Assembly: GCF_036014175.1 (NCBI RefSeq)
Contig: NZ_CP107917.1
Span: forward strand, 9,176,001-9,240,000
Source: Streptomyces sp. NBC_00443
GTDB taxonomy: Bacteria; Actinomycetota; Actinomycetes; Streptomycetales; Streptomycetaceae
Direction: 5' to 3'
Length of the DNA stretch: 64,000 bases
Shown here: positions 21,321-30,903 of the stretch, in pieces
Layout of the letters: each line of letters begins with the position of its first letter
How positions within the stretch are numbered: the stretch's first letter is position 1
Made by a program: the position numbers and the translations under genes
Notes under the pieces: generated by a model
What the model saw: only the letters and a program-made list of their open reading frames with translations
What the model was told of the DNA's origin: nothing
Database searches by the model: none

Positions 21321-21481
21321 ACCCCCGATCACACACCGCCGCGCCGGCAGCCCGCACTCGGTTTCCGGCCGCGGTGCCGAAGTTGCCCGCCCAGGGGCCG
21401 CCGCCCGAGGCGGCGGCGACGGCCGTACGTCTGTCCAGGCCCACACCGACGGCTGCCGGGCCTCCATGGTGCTCGATCGAC

Positions 21482-22744
21482 TCAAGGCGGCCGCTCGGAG
21501 TTGCTGCGCAGCCGGTCCAGGCGGGCGATGACGTGGGTCGCTGTGGCGCCGTGGAGGACGACCGACACGAGGATCGTGAAAGCGGTCAGCGACCACAGTT
21601 GGTCGGCGAGGCCCGTGAAGTCGTTGTGTCCCAGTGCGTAGGCGAGATAGTAGAGCGACCCGATGCCGCGGATCCCGAACGCGGAGATGACGATTTTCTC
21701 TCGGGGTCCGGTCGACAGACCGACCTGTGACACCCAAGCGATGATCGGTCGGACGGCCAGGATCAGCAGCAGCCCGAGTAGGGCTGCGGGCCAGCTGAGG
21801 GCGGTCAGGCCGCCGCCGGCGACGTAGCCGCCGACCAGGAAGAGGAGGAATGCGGTCAGCAGCCGCTCGATCTGCTCGGTGAACTCGTGGAGGACCTTGT
21901 GGTAGCCGTGGCTGCGTTCGGCGGCCCGGATGGCGCACGACGTGACGGACACGGCCAGGAAGCCGTAACCGTGCAGAAGTTCGGCGATGCCGTAGGTGAT
22001 GAACGTGGCACCCAGGGCCACGAAACCTTCCAGATGTTCAGAGAGCCGGACGGCGGAAGGCCTGGCCCGGAAGAACATCCATCCCAGCAGTCGGCCGGTC
22101 ACCAGACCGGCGCAGATTCCGATCGCGGTCTTGGCCAGCAGGTCTCCCAGCACCCATGATCCGATCCAGTCCGCGGACCAGCCTCCACCGGCTGCAGCGG
22201 CCAGGGCGACTGCGGCCAGGACGAAGGGAAACGCCAGGCCGTCGTTGAGTCCCGCCTCTGCGGTCAGGGTGAAGCGCACTTCGTCGTCGTCCTGCTCGGA
22301 ATCAGCGGGTTCTCCGACCCGTACCTCCGCAGCGAGGACCGGATCGGTCGGCGCCAGCACGGCCGCAGCCAGCAGTGCCGTGGCCGGTGGCCAGTCCAGC
22401 AGTACGACGGCGAGCAGGGTGGTCACCGCGATCGTGAGCGGCATCGCCAGGCCCAACAACCGCCATGGCCCCGCCCACCGGCCGAAGCCGAGCGGACGGT
22501 TGAGGGCCAGGCCCGCACCCATGAGCGAGACGATCACGCAGACCTCCGCCGCGTGCTCCACCCACAGCCGGTCCCGGACCGGGTCCACGACGGGCATGGG
22601 GAGCGGTAGCAGCGACACGACCGCACCCGCGGCCAGAAACACCATCGGCATCGACAACGGCCGGCGGAACACCAGCCGTGGCAGCACGGCCGCGGCCAGA
22701 GCACCCGCTCCCACGGCGGCATACACGGCATCCGAGAACGTCAT
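21482..22744 (-). CDS. Cation:proton antiporter (CPA1/NhaP-like)
   Basis: The 420-residue membrane protein has about 12 helices and no long C-terminal tail. AVLAPTDPVLAAEV carries the T-D-P motif of NhaP/CPA1 unwound helices, and EAGLNDGLAFPF supplies the conserved N-D ion-binding pair. It exchanges Na+ or K+ for protons at the cytoplasmic membrane. It lies alone, same strand as its neighbours but with gaps of over 100 bp on either side. Confidence 0.9.
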   Translation of the reverse strand: MTFSDAVYAAVGAGALAAAVLPRLVFRRPLSMPMVFLAAGAVVSLLPLPMPVVDPVRDRLWVEHAAEVCVIVSLMGAGLALNRPLGFGRWAGPWRLLGLAMPLTIAVTTLLAVVLLDWPPATALLAAAVLAPTDPVLAAEVRVGEPADSEQDDDEVRFTLTAEAGLNDGLAFPFVLAAVALAAAAGGGWSADWIGSWVLGDLLAKTAIGICAGLVTGRLLGWMFFRARPSAVRLSEHLEGFVALGATFITYGIAELLHGYGFLAVSVTSCAIRAAERSHGYHKVLHEFTEQIERLLTAFLLFLVGGYVAGGGLTALSWPAALLGLLLILAVRPIIAWVSQVGLSTGPREKIVISAFGIRGIGSLYYLAYALGHNDFTGLADQLWSLTAFTILVSVVLHGATATHVIARLDRLRSNSERPP

Positions 22745-22862
22745 CTGTCAGATCGTCGCAGGGCGCGCTGCTGTTCGACCTGGAGCGCGCCGGGGACAGG
22801 GCGGAGAACCCCGCGCCGAGGTGCGAAAGTTGGGCGGTTCTCGCGGAAATTGAGCGTGTGGG

Positions 22863-24023
22863 TCAGGAGACTGTGGCGGCTGGTGGGTTCCATCGGTGGG
22901 TGCGGGGCACGTGGTGGGAGATGCCGTAGTCCTGCTTGAGCTGTTCGGGGATGGCGTAGTGCATGACGCGTCCGCGGGTGAGGGAGGACAGCTCGAGGAC
23001 GGTGGTCAGGTGGCCGAGACGGTCCAGGGCCCAGGCGCCGAGCGGGGAGCGGTCTTCGATGGTTTCGAGGATGCCGAGAAGGTGGGGGAGAGTCTTGACG
23101 ACGGTGTCCCATGGGGTCTGCGGCACGTGGAGCCAGTCGGCGCAGGTGTCGCCGATGAGGTGGCGGATGAGGGCGGAGACGATCGGATCGAAGAAGGTGC
23201 CGGGCACGACCTCCTCGTAGAGGTCGATGAGTTGCCGGGTAAGGTGCGCGCCCTCCTTGGAGGGCCCCATGTGCCGGATCATGTACAGATCGAGAAAGGC
23301 GCGCGCCTCCTCCAGGGTTTCGGGTACGGCGTCCTCGTCGACGCCGAGCATGGCGCCGACGACCCGCCACGCGTAGTAGTAGGCTTCGGCGCCTTCCTGC
23401 GACATGTGGATGCCGAGACGGTGCAGGCTGTCCAGGACGAGCATGGAGAAGAACATCTGCCCGCCGATCATGTCCTCCTGACAGATCGGCGTTCCCAGCG
23501 CGGTGGTGTCCCACCGGTTCTCGCGCTTGAGGTGGTGGCGGATGGAGGCGTGCAGGAGGCGCACCTTCTGGGCGGCGGGGATGAAGCGGCTGCCGCTCTC
23601 GAAGGCGTCCGGCTGCATCAGGTAGACGGTGAACTGACCCGTCTCCGCCATGCGTTTGGAGGGGTACTTCAGTCCGTGCGTGGCCGACAGCAGCTTTGCC
23701 ACGTGTGGGACGAGATAGCAGGCGGGCATGGAGGCGAACGAGAGCGCGGTGGAGATGTGCACGTTGTTGTCGATGAAGAACAGCCGGGCCTTCTCCATCT
23801 CCGCCCAGTCCACCCAGGACGGCGGGACGCGGGTGGCTTCAAGGTACTCCCGGGCGACATCGGGCAGCCCGTCCGGCAGGGGAGCCCCGGCGGTGGAGAC
23901 GTAGCGCATCAGGGTGTTGAACGTGCCTACCTGGCCGCTTTCGAAAAGTGCGGCGACGGTGGCGTCGGCGAGTTCGTCGCCGACGTGCCGTAGGGCGTCC
24001 ATGGATGCCTCGGTGTAGGGCAT
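22863..24023 (-). CDS. MpaB-family oxygenase (DUF2236, latex-clearing-protein relative)
   Basis: The 386-residue, all-helical protein carries the DUF2236 marks: VRLLHASIRHHL, then PICQEDMIGGQMFFSM and the later YYYAWRVVGAMLGV. The family includes latex clearing protein Lcp, a b-type haem dioxygenase that cleaves polyisoprene, and fungal MpaB, which cleaves a prenyl side chain. There is no signal peptide or Tat motif, so unlike Lcp it acts inside the cell. The gene is 93 bp downstream of a polyprenyl diphosphate synthase gene on the same strand. That suggests an isoprenoid substrate made by its neighbour (inference). Confidence 0.85.
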   Translation of the reverse strand: MPYTEASMDALRHVGDELADATVAALFESGQVGTFNTLMRYVSTAGAPLPDGLPDVAREYLEATRVPPSWVDWAEMEKARLFFIDNNVHISTALSFASMPACYLVPHVAKLLSATHGLKYPSKRMAETGQFTVYLMQPDAFESGSRFIPAAQKVRLLHASIRHHLKRENRWDTTALGTPICQEDMIGGQMFFSMLVLDSLHRLGIHMSQEGAEAYYYAWRVVGAMLGVDEDAVPETLEEARAFLDLYMIRHMGPSKEGAHLTRQLIDLYEEVVPGTFFDPIVSALIRHLIGDTCADWLHVPQTPWDTVVKTLPHLLGILETIEDRSPLGAWALDRLGHLTTVLELSSLTRGRVMHYAIPEQLKQDYGISHHVPRTHRWNPPAATVS

Positions 24024-24116
24024 GGCGGGGCTCCTTGCTTCTTCGGGACCGTCGACGACCGGTGCGAGGGCCGACGGCCGGGCATGGCGTGGTTGTGCCG
24101 GCCGGGGTGCCGCAGT

Positions 24117-25172
24117 TCAGGACCGGCGGTCCGCCGCGGACTGTGCCAGCGCGGTCAGAGCGCTCGCGGCATGCGCCGGTACGGCCAGCTCGTGGAGTGC
24201 GCCGAGTGCCTCATGGACGCGTGCGCTGATCATGTCCTCGATGCGGTCGGGTGCCTTCAGCCGGCACATCACCTCCCGTACCGCTTCCAGCGCATCCGCG
24301 TCCGGGCGGCGCCGGCCCAGCAGGGCGCGCAGCCGTTCGCGGTCTCCGTCGCCGGCGAGGCGCCAGGTCTCCGCCAGCAGGGCCGTGGGCCGGTGGCCCC
24401 GCACGTCGTCGGCGTTGGCCTTACCCGTGCGTTCCGGGTCTCCGAACAGGCCGAGCAGGTCGTCCCGCAGCTGGAAAGCCTCGCCCAGCGGCAGCCCGTA
24501 TGCACAGTAGCCCTCGCGCAGCCGCGCCCCTGCCCCGGCCAGGGCGCCGCCGATCAGCAGGGGTTGCTCGACGGTGTACTTGGCGGTCTTGTAGCGGATC
24601 ACCTTCAGCGACGCGGTGGTGTCCGGACCGGCTCCGGTGCGCAGGAGCTCCAGGCACTCGCCCGCGATCAGCTCGCGGGCCATCACCGACCACAGGGGGC
24701 GAGCCCGGGCGAGGTATGCGGCGGGGAGACCGCTGGTGGCGAACAACTCCCCGGCCATTGCCATGAGCAGGTCCCCGACTAGCATCGCCAGCGACCTCGC
24801 GGTGGCGTCGGCGCGTGGGCGGCGCCGCACGGCACCACGCAGCGCGATGTGTGCTGTGGGGCGCCCGTGCCGCAGCGGGCTGTCGTCGATGAGATCGTCG
24901 TGTACGACTGCGGCGGCGTGCACCAGTTCCATGGAGGCCGCCGCCCGCACCAAGGCGTCGCTGTCCGGCTGTCCCACCGCACGCCAGCCCCAGTAGCAGA
25001 AGGCCGCCCGTAGCCGCTTGCCGTCCGCGACCGCCGCCTCCAACTGCTCGGCCACCGGGGTCAGGAGCGGGTCGATCTCGGCGAACCGGTCGGCCTCCTG
25101 GGCGACGAACCGGTGCAGTACCTCGTCGATGCGGGTCTTGAACGCGGCCGGCTCCCACCGGTCAGACATCAT
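24117..25172 (-). CDS. Polyprenyl diphosphate synthase (GGPP-synthase-like)
   Basis: A 351-residue class I trans-prenyltransferase. The first aspartate-rich motif is HDDLIDD with the following LRHGRPTAH. The second is FQLRDDLLGLFGD with later GKANADDVRG. Residues 4 and 5 before the first motif are small alanines, consistent with C20 or longer products. ATG at 25172 follows GGAAGG at six bases and overlaps the upstream small gene by 11 bp, so the genes are coupled. It is distinct from crtE at 56.2 kb: the window thus has two such synthases, this one linked to an MpaB-type oxygenase rather than to carotenoid genes. Confidence 0.9.
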   Translation of the reverse strand: MMSDRWEPAAFKTRIDEVLHRFVAQEADRFAEIDPLLTPVAEQLEAAVADGKRLRAAFCYWGWRAVGQPDSDALVRAAASMELVHAAAVVHDDLIDDSPLRHGRPTAHIALRGAVRRRPRADATARSLAMLVGDLLMAMAGELFATSGLPAAYLARARPLWSVMARELIAGECLELLRTGAGPDTTASLKVIRYKTAKYTVEQPLLIGGALAGAGARLREGYCAYGLPLGEAFQLRDDLLGLFGDPERTGKANADDVRGHRPTALLAETWRLAGDGDRERLRALLGRRRPDADALEAVREVMCRLKAPDRIEDMISARVHEALGALHELAVPAHAASALTALAQSAADRRS

Positions 25173-25440
25173 CGGCGGCCTTCCGGGCCTGGGCGTGCCG
25201 GGCGAGGATCTCCAGGTGGGCCGGGGGTACGGCAGCGTACCGATCCAGCGCCAGGCGCCCACGCGCCATCAGCTCGTTCTCGGCCTGCGCTGCCAGCTCC
25301 GCTGAATCCGAGCGGCGCAGCAGCCCTCGCAGCGTCCCCACGGCCGAGCCCAGCGTGCTCACCGCCACATCGGCCAGCCCGGCCACGAGCAGCACCGCCT
25401 GCTCGTCCAGGCCGGCACGCCGTCCCGCTTCTCGCGTCAT
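25162..25440 (-). CDS. Small helical protein preceding the prenyl synthase
   Basis: A 92-residue, Ala/Leu-rich protein predicted to be wholly helical, with no Cys and no signal peptide. A hydrophobic helix (QAVLLVAGLADVAVSTLGSA) is followed by an amphipathic charged part. GGGGAAG precedes the ATG at 25440. It is the first gene of the operon and overlaps the prenyl synthase start. No family recognised; its place suggests an accessory or membrane-docking partner for the prenyl enzymes. Confidence 0.68.
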   Translation of the reverse strand: MTREAGRRAGLDEQAVLLVAGLADVAVSTLGSAVGTLRGLLRRSDSAELAAQAENELMARGRLALDRYAAVPPAHLEILARHAQARKAADDV

Positions 25441-25534
25441 GGTCTTCCCCACCCCACAGAACGTCCCAGCGGCGCCGGTCACGCGCCGTGCTTCCGAGCA
25501 TCGGGCAGACCGGGCGCGAGAGCAGAGGAACTCA

Positions 25535-25557
25535 CGATCGGGTGATCACATCGATCG
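25535..25557. promoter_or_regulatory. Clustered palindromes upstream of the prenyl synthase operon
   Basis: CGATCG at 25535-25540 and again at 25552-25557 flank the palindrome GTGATCAC at 25542-25549. The group lies about 100 bp upstream of the first operon gene and is a plausible operator. Confidence 0.4.
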
Positions 25558-25688
25558 ACAGTACGGACCGCGGATCAACGGTGCCTTCAGCCGCGCGTCC
25601 GCGCTTCGCGCTGCTTGCGGTGGCGGCCTGGTGCGCCGGCGATGGTGCCGCGTCGCGATCCGAGGCCAGGCCGCCTGCTTCCCGGCCG

Positions 25689-27328
25689 TCATGCCTGGCG
25701 GATACGGGCGGTGTCCGGCAAGTGCAGGTGCTCGCCCCTGAACTGGGCCCGCAGTGCCCGATCATGCGTGACCAGGACGATTGCGCCCGGGTAATGGGCC
25801 AGCGCGGCCTGCAGTTCCTCGACCAGCGCGGGGGAGAGGTGGTTCGTCGGCTCGTCGAGCAGCAGGAGGTCGGCGGGCTCGGAGACCAGCCGCGCCAGCT
25901 CCACGCGGCGGCGCTGGCCGTACGACAGCTCGCCGATGCGGAGCCGGAGTTCCGCCGGGCGGAAGAGGCCGAGGGCCAGCAGGGCGTCGGCGTGCTCGTC
26001 GGCGGAGCCCACGCGGCCCAACGCGAACGCCTCCGCCACCGTCAGGCCCGGCGGCCACGGCGTCTCGTCCTGGCGCAGATGGCCCACCCGGCCCGGCACC
26101 TGCACCGAGCCCTCGTCGGGCCGCAACTCACCCGCGAGCAGCTTCAGCAGCGTGGTCTTGCCCGCACCGTTGGGGCCGGTGACCAGCAGCCGGCCGGACG
26201 TTGCGAGGGTGAGGAGTCCAGGTGAAGGCGGTGCCCTACCCGTACGTCCGACAGCTGGACCGAGGGGAGCCCCGCCGCTGACCCCTCTGCGCCGTCCGCC
26301 GCCGTCCCGACGCGCGCGGTGAAGGTCAGTGGCTCCGGGGGCGGAGCCACCGGGTTCGCCGTCAGCCGGCCGACCCGCTCGCGAGCGTTGCGGATACGGG
26401 CCATCGCGCCGTGCGCCCGGCCGCGGGCCCGGAAGCCGCCGTGGCCGAAGTTGGCCAGCGGCGCCTTGCGCGGGATGCCGTCGAGGCGGACCGCGTGGCC
26501 GGCCGCCAGCCGCTCGTTACGGGCCAGTTCGGCCCGCCACTCCTGGTACTCCTGGAGCCGGTTGCGGCGTTCAGCGGCCTTGGCGGTGCGGTAGCCGGCG
26601 TAGCCGTCTCCGTACCGCGTGACCCTTCCCGCCTCGGCCTCCAGGACCGTGGAGGTCAGGCGCTCCAGGAAGACGCGGTCGTGGGTGACCGCGAGCACCG
26701 TGCCGCGGTGTGCCCGCAGCTGCGCCTCCAGCCACTGAACGGCCTGGTCGTCCAGGTCGTTCGTCGGCTCGTCCAGGAGCAGCAGCTCAGGGCGGCCGGC
26801 GAGGACGGCGGCCAGGGCCAGCCGGGAGCGTTCGCCGCCGGAAAGGGTGCCGAGTCGTCGGTCACGGGGGAGCGCGGGCAGGCCGAGGTGGTGCAGGGCG
26901 AGGTCGACGCGATGGTCGGCGTCGTAGCCCTCCCGCGCCTCGTAGCGTTCCAGGAGGGCGGCGTACGCGGCGAGTCCCGTCGCGTCCGCGCCGTCGCCGA
27001 GCGCCTGTTCGGCCCGGCGCAGCTCCGCCTCCAGTGCGCGCAGATCCGCGAGGGCCAGGTCGACGGCCTCCTGGACGGTGGCGGTCGGGGGCAGGGGGAT
27101 GGTCTGCGGCAGGTAGCCGATGCCGTCGGCGGCGGTCACGGTCAACTCGCCGCTGTCCGGGCGTTCCTGGCCCGCGATGAGCCGCAGAAGGGTGGACTTG
27201 CCGGAGCCGTTGTCACCGATGAGCCCGGCCTTCTCGCCCGGCTTCAGGGCGAACGAGACTTGGTCGAGGACGGTGCGGCCGGGATAGCGCTTGGTGACGT
27301 GGTGAAGGGTGAGTTGTGAGCAGTGCAC
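25689..27328 (-). pseudogene. ABC-F ribosome-protection-type ATPase, single-base frameshift
   Basis: Read through one missing base, this is a full ~546-residue ABC-F protein. The N-terminal cassette has GDNGSGKST, LSGGERSRLALA and LLLLDEPTNDLD. A basic linker follows, then the second cassette with GPNGAGKTT, LSYGQRRRVELA and LLLLDEPTNHLS. There are no membrane domains. The two frames meet near 26213, where one extra C in the coding strand (CTCC to CTCCC) restores VTGPNGAGKT. The GTG start at 27328 has an excellent AGGAGGGA. ABC-F proteins bind the ribosomal E site; many in Streptomyces give macrolide, lincosamide or streptogramin resistance, which cannot be told from housekeeping types here. 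Real frameshift and sequencing error remain open. Confidence 0.85.
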
Positions 27329-27343
27329 GCGCGGGTCCCTCCT

Positions 27344-27366
27344 GGCCGCGGGCTTCGGCCCGGGCC
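27344..27366 (-). promoter_or_regulatory. GC hairpin touching the ABC-F ribosome-binding site
   Basis: A 9-bp GC stem with one bulge and a CGAA loop, directly 5' of the AGGAGGGA of the ABC-F gene. ABC-F resistance genes are often controlled by leader attenuation, so it may be a translational switch. I see no clear leader peptide. Confidence 0.4.
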
Positions 27367-28023
27367 GGATCGGGTGGATGAGAGGGCACGGCGGGGCGCC
27401 GCGACGGCGGAGCGGTGCTCTACGCGGTCGGCGCCGGCTTTCTCACAGGGAACCCATGTGGAGGACGGTACGAGATGGTGGGGGATTTGGCAAGACGATA
27501 CGTCTCGTCGCGCAGGTAGGTTTGATGCCCTTGAAGGTGATGCCTGTCGCAGAGGCGCCTCAGCACAAGGGCTCGGAGAAGAGCAAGGGCAGGAAATGCA
27601 GGGCCCAGCGGCGTGCCGCCAAGAGCTGGCGTACTTCGCCTTGATCTTCACGAGGCTCATGGTCCTGGCCGAGCCATGGCTGTTGATCGCGGTCGCCCCC
27701 TGGCCCAGGCGGTCTCACTCTGGGACTGACCCATGGTCGGGGAGCGCGCACGAGACCGGCATTGGCGCAGGTGAAGGCGCCCCGCACGCCGCCCCAACCC
27801 TGCGGTGGGACGGCGCGTCAGGCCGTGTTCTCCGGCGCACCCAGGGGGACAGGAGGCAGGACGAGCTGGCAGCGGTGGCGACCGCCTTCGCCGACTTGGG
27901 TCAGGCTTGCACGGCTTGGGCGTCCGCATCTCCGCTGGTGGACCCTTGGGAGATCGGGTGCTGTCGGCCCGTGCCCATCGCTGGCTCCTGTGCCTTCCTG
28001 TCCCCCGCGATCCGGCAGCCGAA
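27367..28023. other. Non-coding stretch between ABC-F and rpoA
   Basis: About 650 bp upstream of the ABC-F gene and downstream of rpoA. Open frames exist on both strands but none has protein-like composition, a good ribosome site or a recognisable motif. rplQ, which normally follows rpoA, is absent. I see nothing definite. Confidence 0.5.
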
Positions 28024-29043
28024 TCAGTACTGCTCGGTCTCCACGAAGCCCGCGTCCGCGTCGTCGTTGCCGAAGGCGTCGGCAGCGACGGTCGGGTCGA
28101 ATCCGGGCGGGCTGTCCTTGAGGCCCAGGCCCATGCCGGCCAGCTTCGCCTTGACCTCGTCGATCGACTTCGCACCGAAGTTACGGATGTCCATCAGATC
28201 GGCCTCGGAACGCGCCAGGAGCTCACCCACCGAGTGGACGCCCTCGCGCTTGAGGCAGTTGTACGACCGAACGGTGAGCTCCAGCTCCTCGATCGGCAGC
28301 GCCAGATCAGCGGCGAGCGCGGCGTCCGTCGGGGACGGACCCATGTCGATGCCCTCGGCGTCGATGTTCAGCTCGCGGGCGAGACCGAACAGCTCGACCA
28401 GCGTCTTACCGGCGGAGGCCATGGCGTCACGCGGACGCATCGCCTGCTTGGTCTCGACGTCGACGATCAGCTTGTCGAAGTCGGTGCGCTGCTCGACACG
28501 CGTGGCCTCGACCTTGTACGTGACCTTCAGAACCGGCGAGTAGATCGAGTCGACCGGGATACGGCCGATCTCCTGGCCGACCTGCTTGTTCTGCACGGCG
28601 GAGACGTAACCACGGCCACGCTCGACCGTGAGTTCCATCTCCAGCTTGCCCTTGCCGTTGAGCGTGGCAAGGACCAGGTCGGGGTTGTGCACCTCGACAC
28701 CGGCCGGGGGCGCGATGTCGGCGGCGGTGACCAGACCCGGGCCCTGCTTGCGCAGGTACATCACGACCGGCTCGTCGTGCTCCGAGGAGACGACCAGCTG
28801 CTTGATGTTGAGGATCAGGTCGGTGACGTCCTCCTTGACGCCCGGCACGGTGGTGAACTCGTGCAGCACGCCGTCGACGCGGATGGACGTGACCGCCGAG
28901 CCCGGGATCGAGGACAGGAGGGTCCGACGCAGGGAGTTGCCGAGGGTGTAACCGAAGCCCGGCTCCAGCGGCTCGATTACGAACCGGGAACGGAACTCGT
29001 CGACGACCTCTTCGGTCAGTGATGGACGCTGAGCGATCAGCAC
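28024..29043 (-). CDS. rpoA: RNA polymerase alpha subunit, stand-alone copy
   Basis: A full-length, 339-residue alpha subunit from a GTG at 29043 (GGAGGC nearby). The N-terminal domain, which dimerises and assembles beta and beta', runs from [12 protein letters not shown] through [18 protein letters not shown] to about 230. The C-terminal domain, which binds UP elements and activators, has [19 protein letters not shown] and [15 protein letters not shown]. No frameshift or missing motif is seen. Normally rpoA sits in the ribosomal-protein operon between rpsK/rpsD and rplQ; neither lies here, so this is probably a second copy. From memory it differs from the usual Streptomyces protein at only a few positions. 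A misplaced contig or a moved single copy is the alternative. Confidence 0.95.
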   Translation of the reverse strand: MLIAQRPSLTEEVVDEFRSRFVIEPLEPGFGYTLGNSLRRTLLSSIPGSAVTSIRVDGVLHEFTTVPGVKEDVTDLILNIKQLVVSSEHDEPVVMYLRKQGPGLVTAADIAPPAGVEVHNPDLVLATLNGKGKLEMELTVERGRGYVSAVQNKQVGQEIGRIPVDSIYSPVLKVTYKVEATRVEQRTDFDKLIVDVETKQAMRPRDAMASAGKTLVELFGLARELNIDAEGIDMGPSPTDAALAADLALPIEELELTVRSYNCLKREGVHSVGELLARSEADLMDIRNFGAKSIDEVKAKLAGMGLGLKDSPPGFDPTVAADAFGNDDADAGFVETEQY

Positions 29044-29099
29044 GAGGTATTGCCTCCAGTGTTCTGCGCCCGCTATGTGACGCCGTAGACACCACGAAG

Positions 29100-29143
29100 G
29101 GTACGGGCGGTTCGCCGTCTTTGGAGACCGAACCGCCCGTACC
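29100..29143. promoter_or_regulatory. Long hairpin upstream of rpoA
   Basis: A perfect 15-bp stem (29100-29114 with 29129-29143) with a 14-base loop lies 57-100 bp before the rpoA start. It could be a terminator or attenuator carried over from the native rpoA leader, or could isolate this copy from upstream transcription. Confidence 0.7.
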
Positions 29144-29564
29144 TGATCAGCGGGCTGCAGGTGACATGCCGCCACGCATGATCACGGCGGCGCTGGTTAC
29201 CGATCAAGGCAACTGCGGGGGCTGGGACCGGTTCGGGCGTTGAGCAGGGGAAATGTCGCCGTGATCGCCATCAGCGCGCAGGGTGTGCATCTTCCGCCGG
29301 GCGCCGGCTGCCTCTCACGCGCCGCCTACGGAGGCAGCGCGAGGCTCACCTCGGGGCCCCGGCCCGCGAACCTGACGACCACGCCATCGGCTGCTTCCGC
29401 GGCACGCCGCTGTCGGTCCGCGCCCGTCTCGGCTAGGGCGTCCTGTCCTGCACCATGTGGCCTGCCCGGACCGTGGTGTCCCGGCGGTTCGCCGTCATGG
29501 TGGAAGATGATCAAGCCCGCCATGGTGCCGTAGGTCTCGTCGTAGGCAAGGTCGTCAGGATCGG
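29144..29564. other. Non-coding region upstream of rpoA
   Basis: About 420 bp with no gene I can support. Part of it may belong to the decayed VOC gene that follows. Confidence 0.45.
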
Positions 29565-29760
29565 GTTCATCTTGACGTGCGGGTCGGCACCGGGCTCGTG
29601 GGTGAAGGGCGCCTCGCCGCGCTCGAAGCCGAGTGCGCACCACTGGTCCCGCTCGGCGCGGTACGTGTGCGACTCCTGTTGTGACGGAACGGATCCGTGC
29701 ATCGTGATGCGAGACATCGAGGGCAACGACTTCTGTCTCGACCGAGGATTCTCCGAGCCG
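29565..29760 (+). pseudogene. Remnant of a VOC/glyoxalase-fold protein
   Basis: One frame reads HLDVRVGTGLVGEGRLAALE then a stop. The next frame gives IVMRDIEGNDFCLDRG. These match, in order, the N-xx-HLDV strand and the D-P-E-G-N-E-F-C end of a C-terminal VOC domain, separated by a frameshift, and the N-terminal part is missing. Two tandem 18-bp copies follow at 29781-29816. This is a decayed fragment. Confidence 0.45.
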
Positions 29761-29816
29761 GCGAGGTGGGGAGCCGTCTCCTCCCTTGGGCCTCTCGTCT
29801 CCCTTGGGCCTCTCGT

Positions 29817-30339
29817 CCAAGACCACCCGGGTTTCAGCCGCCGGAACGACGGGCCGCGCCCGAGCTTCACAGCCCGGACCTCCCCACCCGGCCAGCGCCG
29901 CCGGCAACCCACCGATACCGGGTCCATCCCTTCTGAGACGCGCCCGACCTCGCGCGAAGCGCTTCTGCCCGGTCTGTAAATGGCGTCGGCTCGACACCTG
30001 CCCCAAGCCGCCACCGCGCCAAGGCCGCCCACCGATCCACGGTAAGGCCCGCCGGCTCCACCGGCCCGGATGGAGCCAGATGTGACAGCCCGGCGCTCTA
30101 GAACGATCGGCCCGGGTTCGCGGTCGGCCGGGTCTTCCTTGCCCGGAGATCAGGAATCCAGCGACGCCTGTCATCTCCCTCAACGCCCCGCGGGCCTCGT
30201 GCGTTTCGGACACCCGCACCGTCTGCATTTCAGTGGCCTTGCTGAATGGCTCAATGTAACGAGGAGAGCTGCCGCCGGAAGGGGAACCTGCTCTTGACGT
30301 TGTTCCCAGCGCACTCAGGTGCAGGAGCGGAGACGAGGG
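29817..30339. other. Non-coding region before the DUF2243 gene
   Basis: About 520 bp; I see no gene. The DUF2243-ctaG promoter should lie in its right part. Confidence 0.45.
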
Positions 30340-30903
30340 ATGGCCACCAGGTTGGGCGAGGCCCCGGCAGGCACGGCACAGCCGGCGAGTATCAAGCTGC
30401 CGGGCATCGTGCTCGGTGTAGGGATGGGCGGGTTCCTCGACGGCATCCTGCTGCACCAGCTGCTGCAGTGGCACCACATGCTCAGCAGCACCAACCATGA
30501 CCGCGTCGGCGTCAAGTACTACAACCCCGATACGGTCTCCGGCCTGGAGATGAACACCGTGTGGGACGGCATCTTCCATACCGTGTGCTGGCTCTCGGTT
30601 CTGCTCGGACTCGCCATCCTCTACTCGAGGGTCACCCATCACCGGATGCGCGTGTGGACCTCCCGGGTGCTGTGGGGCTGGATGTTCGTCGGCTGGGGTC
30701 TGTTCAACCTCGTCGAGGGAGTCCTGGACCACCACGTCCTCGGCATTCACCACGTCTACGCAGGGGACGGCCAGGTGTGGTGGGACATCGGCTTCCTCGG
30801 CCTGGGCGCGCTGCTCGTTGTCGGCGGCTACCTGCTCCAGCGCAGTGGCCGGCCCTTCGCCCCCCAGGCTCCCGTCGGGCAGCGTGAGGGACGGCGAGCC
30901 TGA
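30340..30903 (+). CDS. DUF2243 membrane protein
   Basis: A 187-residue membrane protein with four predicted helices. The first (GIVLGVGMGGFLDGILLHQL) runs into QWHHML, and WDGIFHT and FNLVEGVLDHHVLGIHHV follow. These His-rich loops at the membrane edge are the DUF2243 signature and could bind a metal or haem. It overlaps ctaG by TGATG. DUF2243 and CtaG commonly travel together, which points to copper or cytochrome oxidase assembly (inference from context). Confidence 0.85.
   Translation: MATRLGEAPAGTAQPASIKLPGIVLGVGMGGFLDGILLHQLLQWHHMLSSTNHDRVGVKYYNPDTVSGLEMNTVWDGIFHTVCWLSVLLGLAILYSRVTHHRMRVWTSRVLWGWMFVGWGLFNLVEGVLDHHVLGIHHVYAGDGQVWWDIGFLGLGALLVVGGYLLQRSGRPFAPQAPVGQREGRRA

Noticed and set aside
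25689-27328. Naming the ABC-F gene as a specific antibiotic resistance gene
   Set aside because: The family is clear but subfamily assignment needs a phylogeny.
27367-28023. Small genes or a transposase relic between ABC-F and rpoA
   Set aside because: No motif, ribosome site or terminal inverted repeats could be found.
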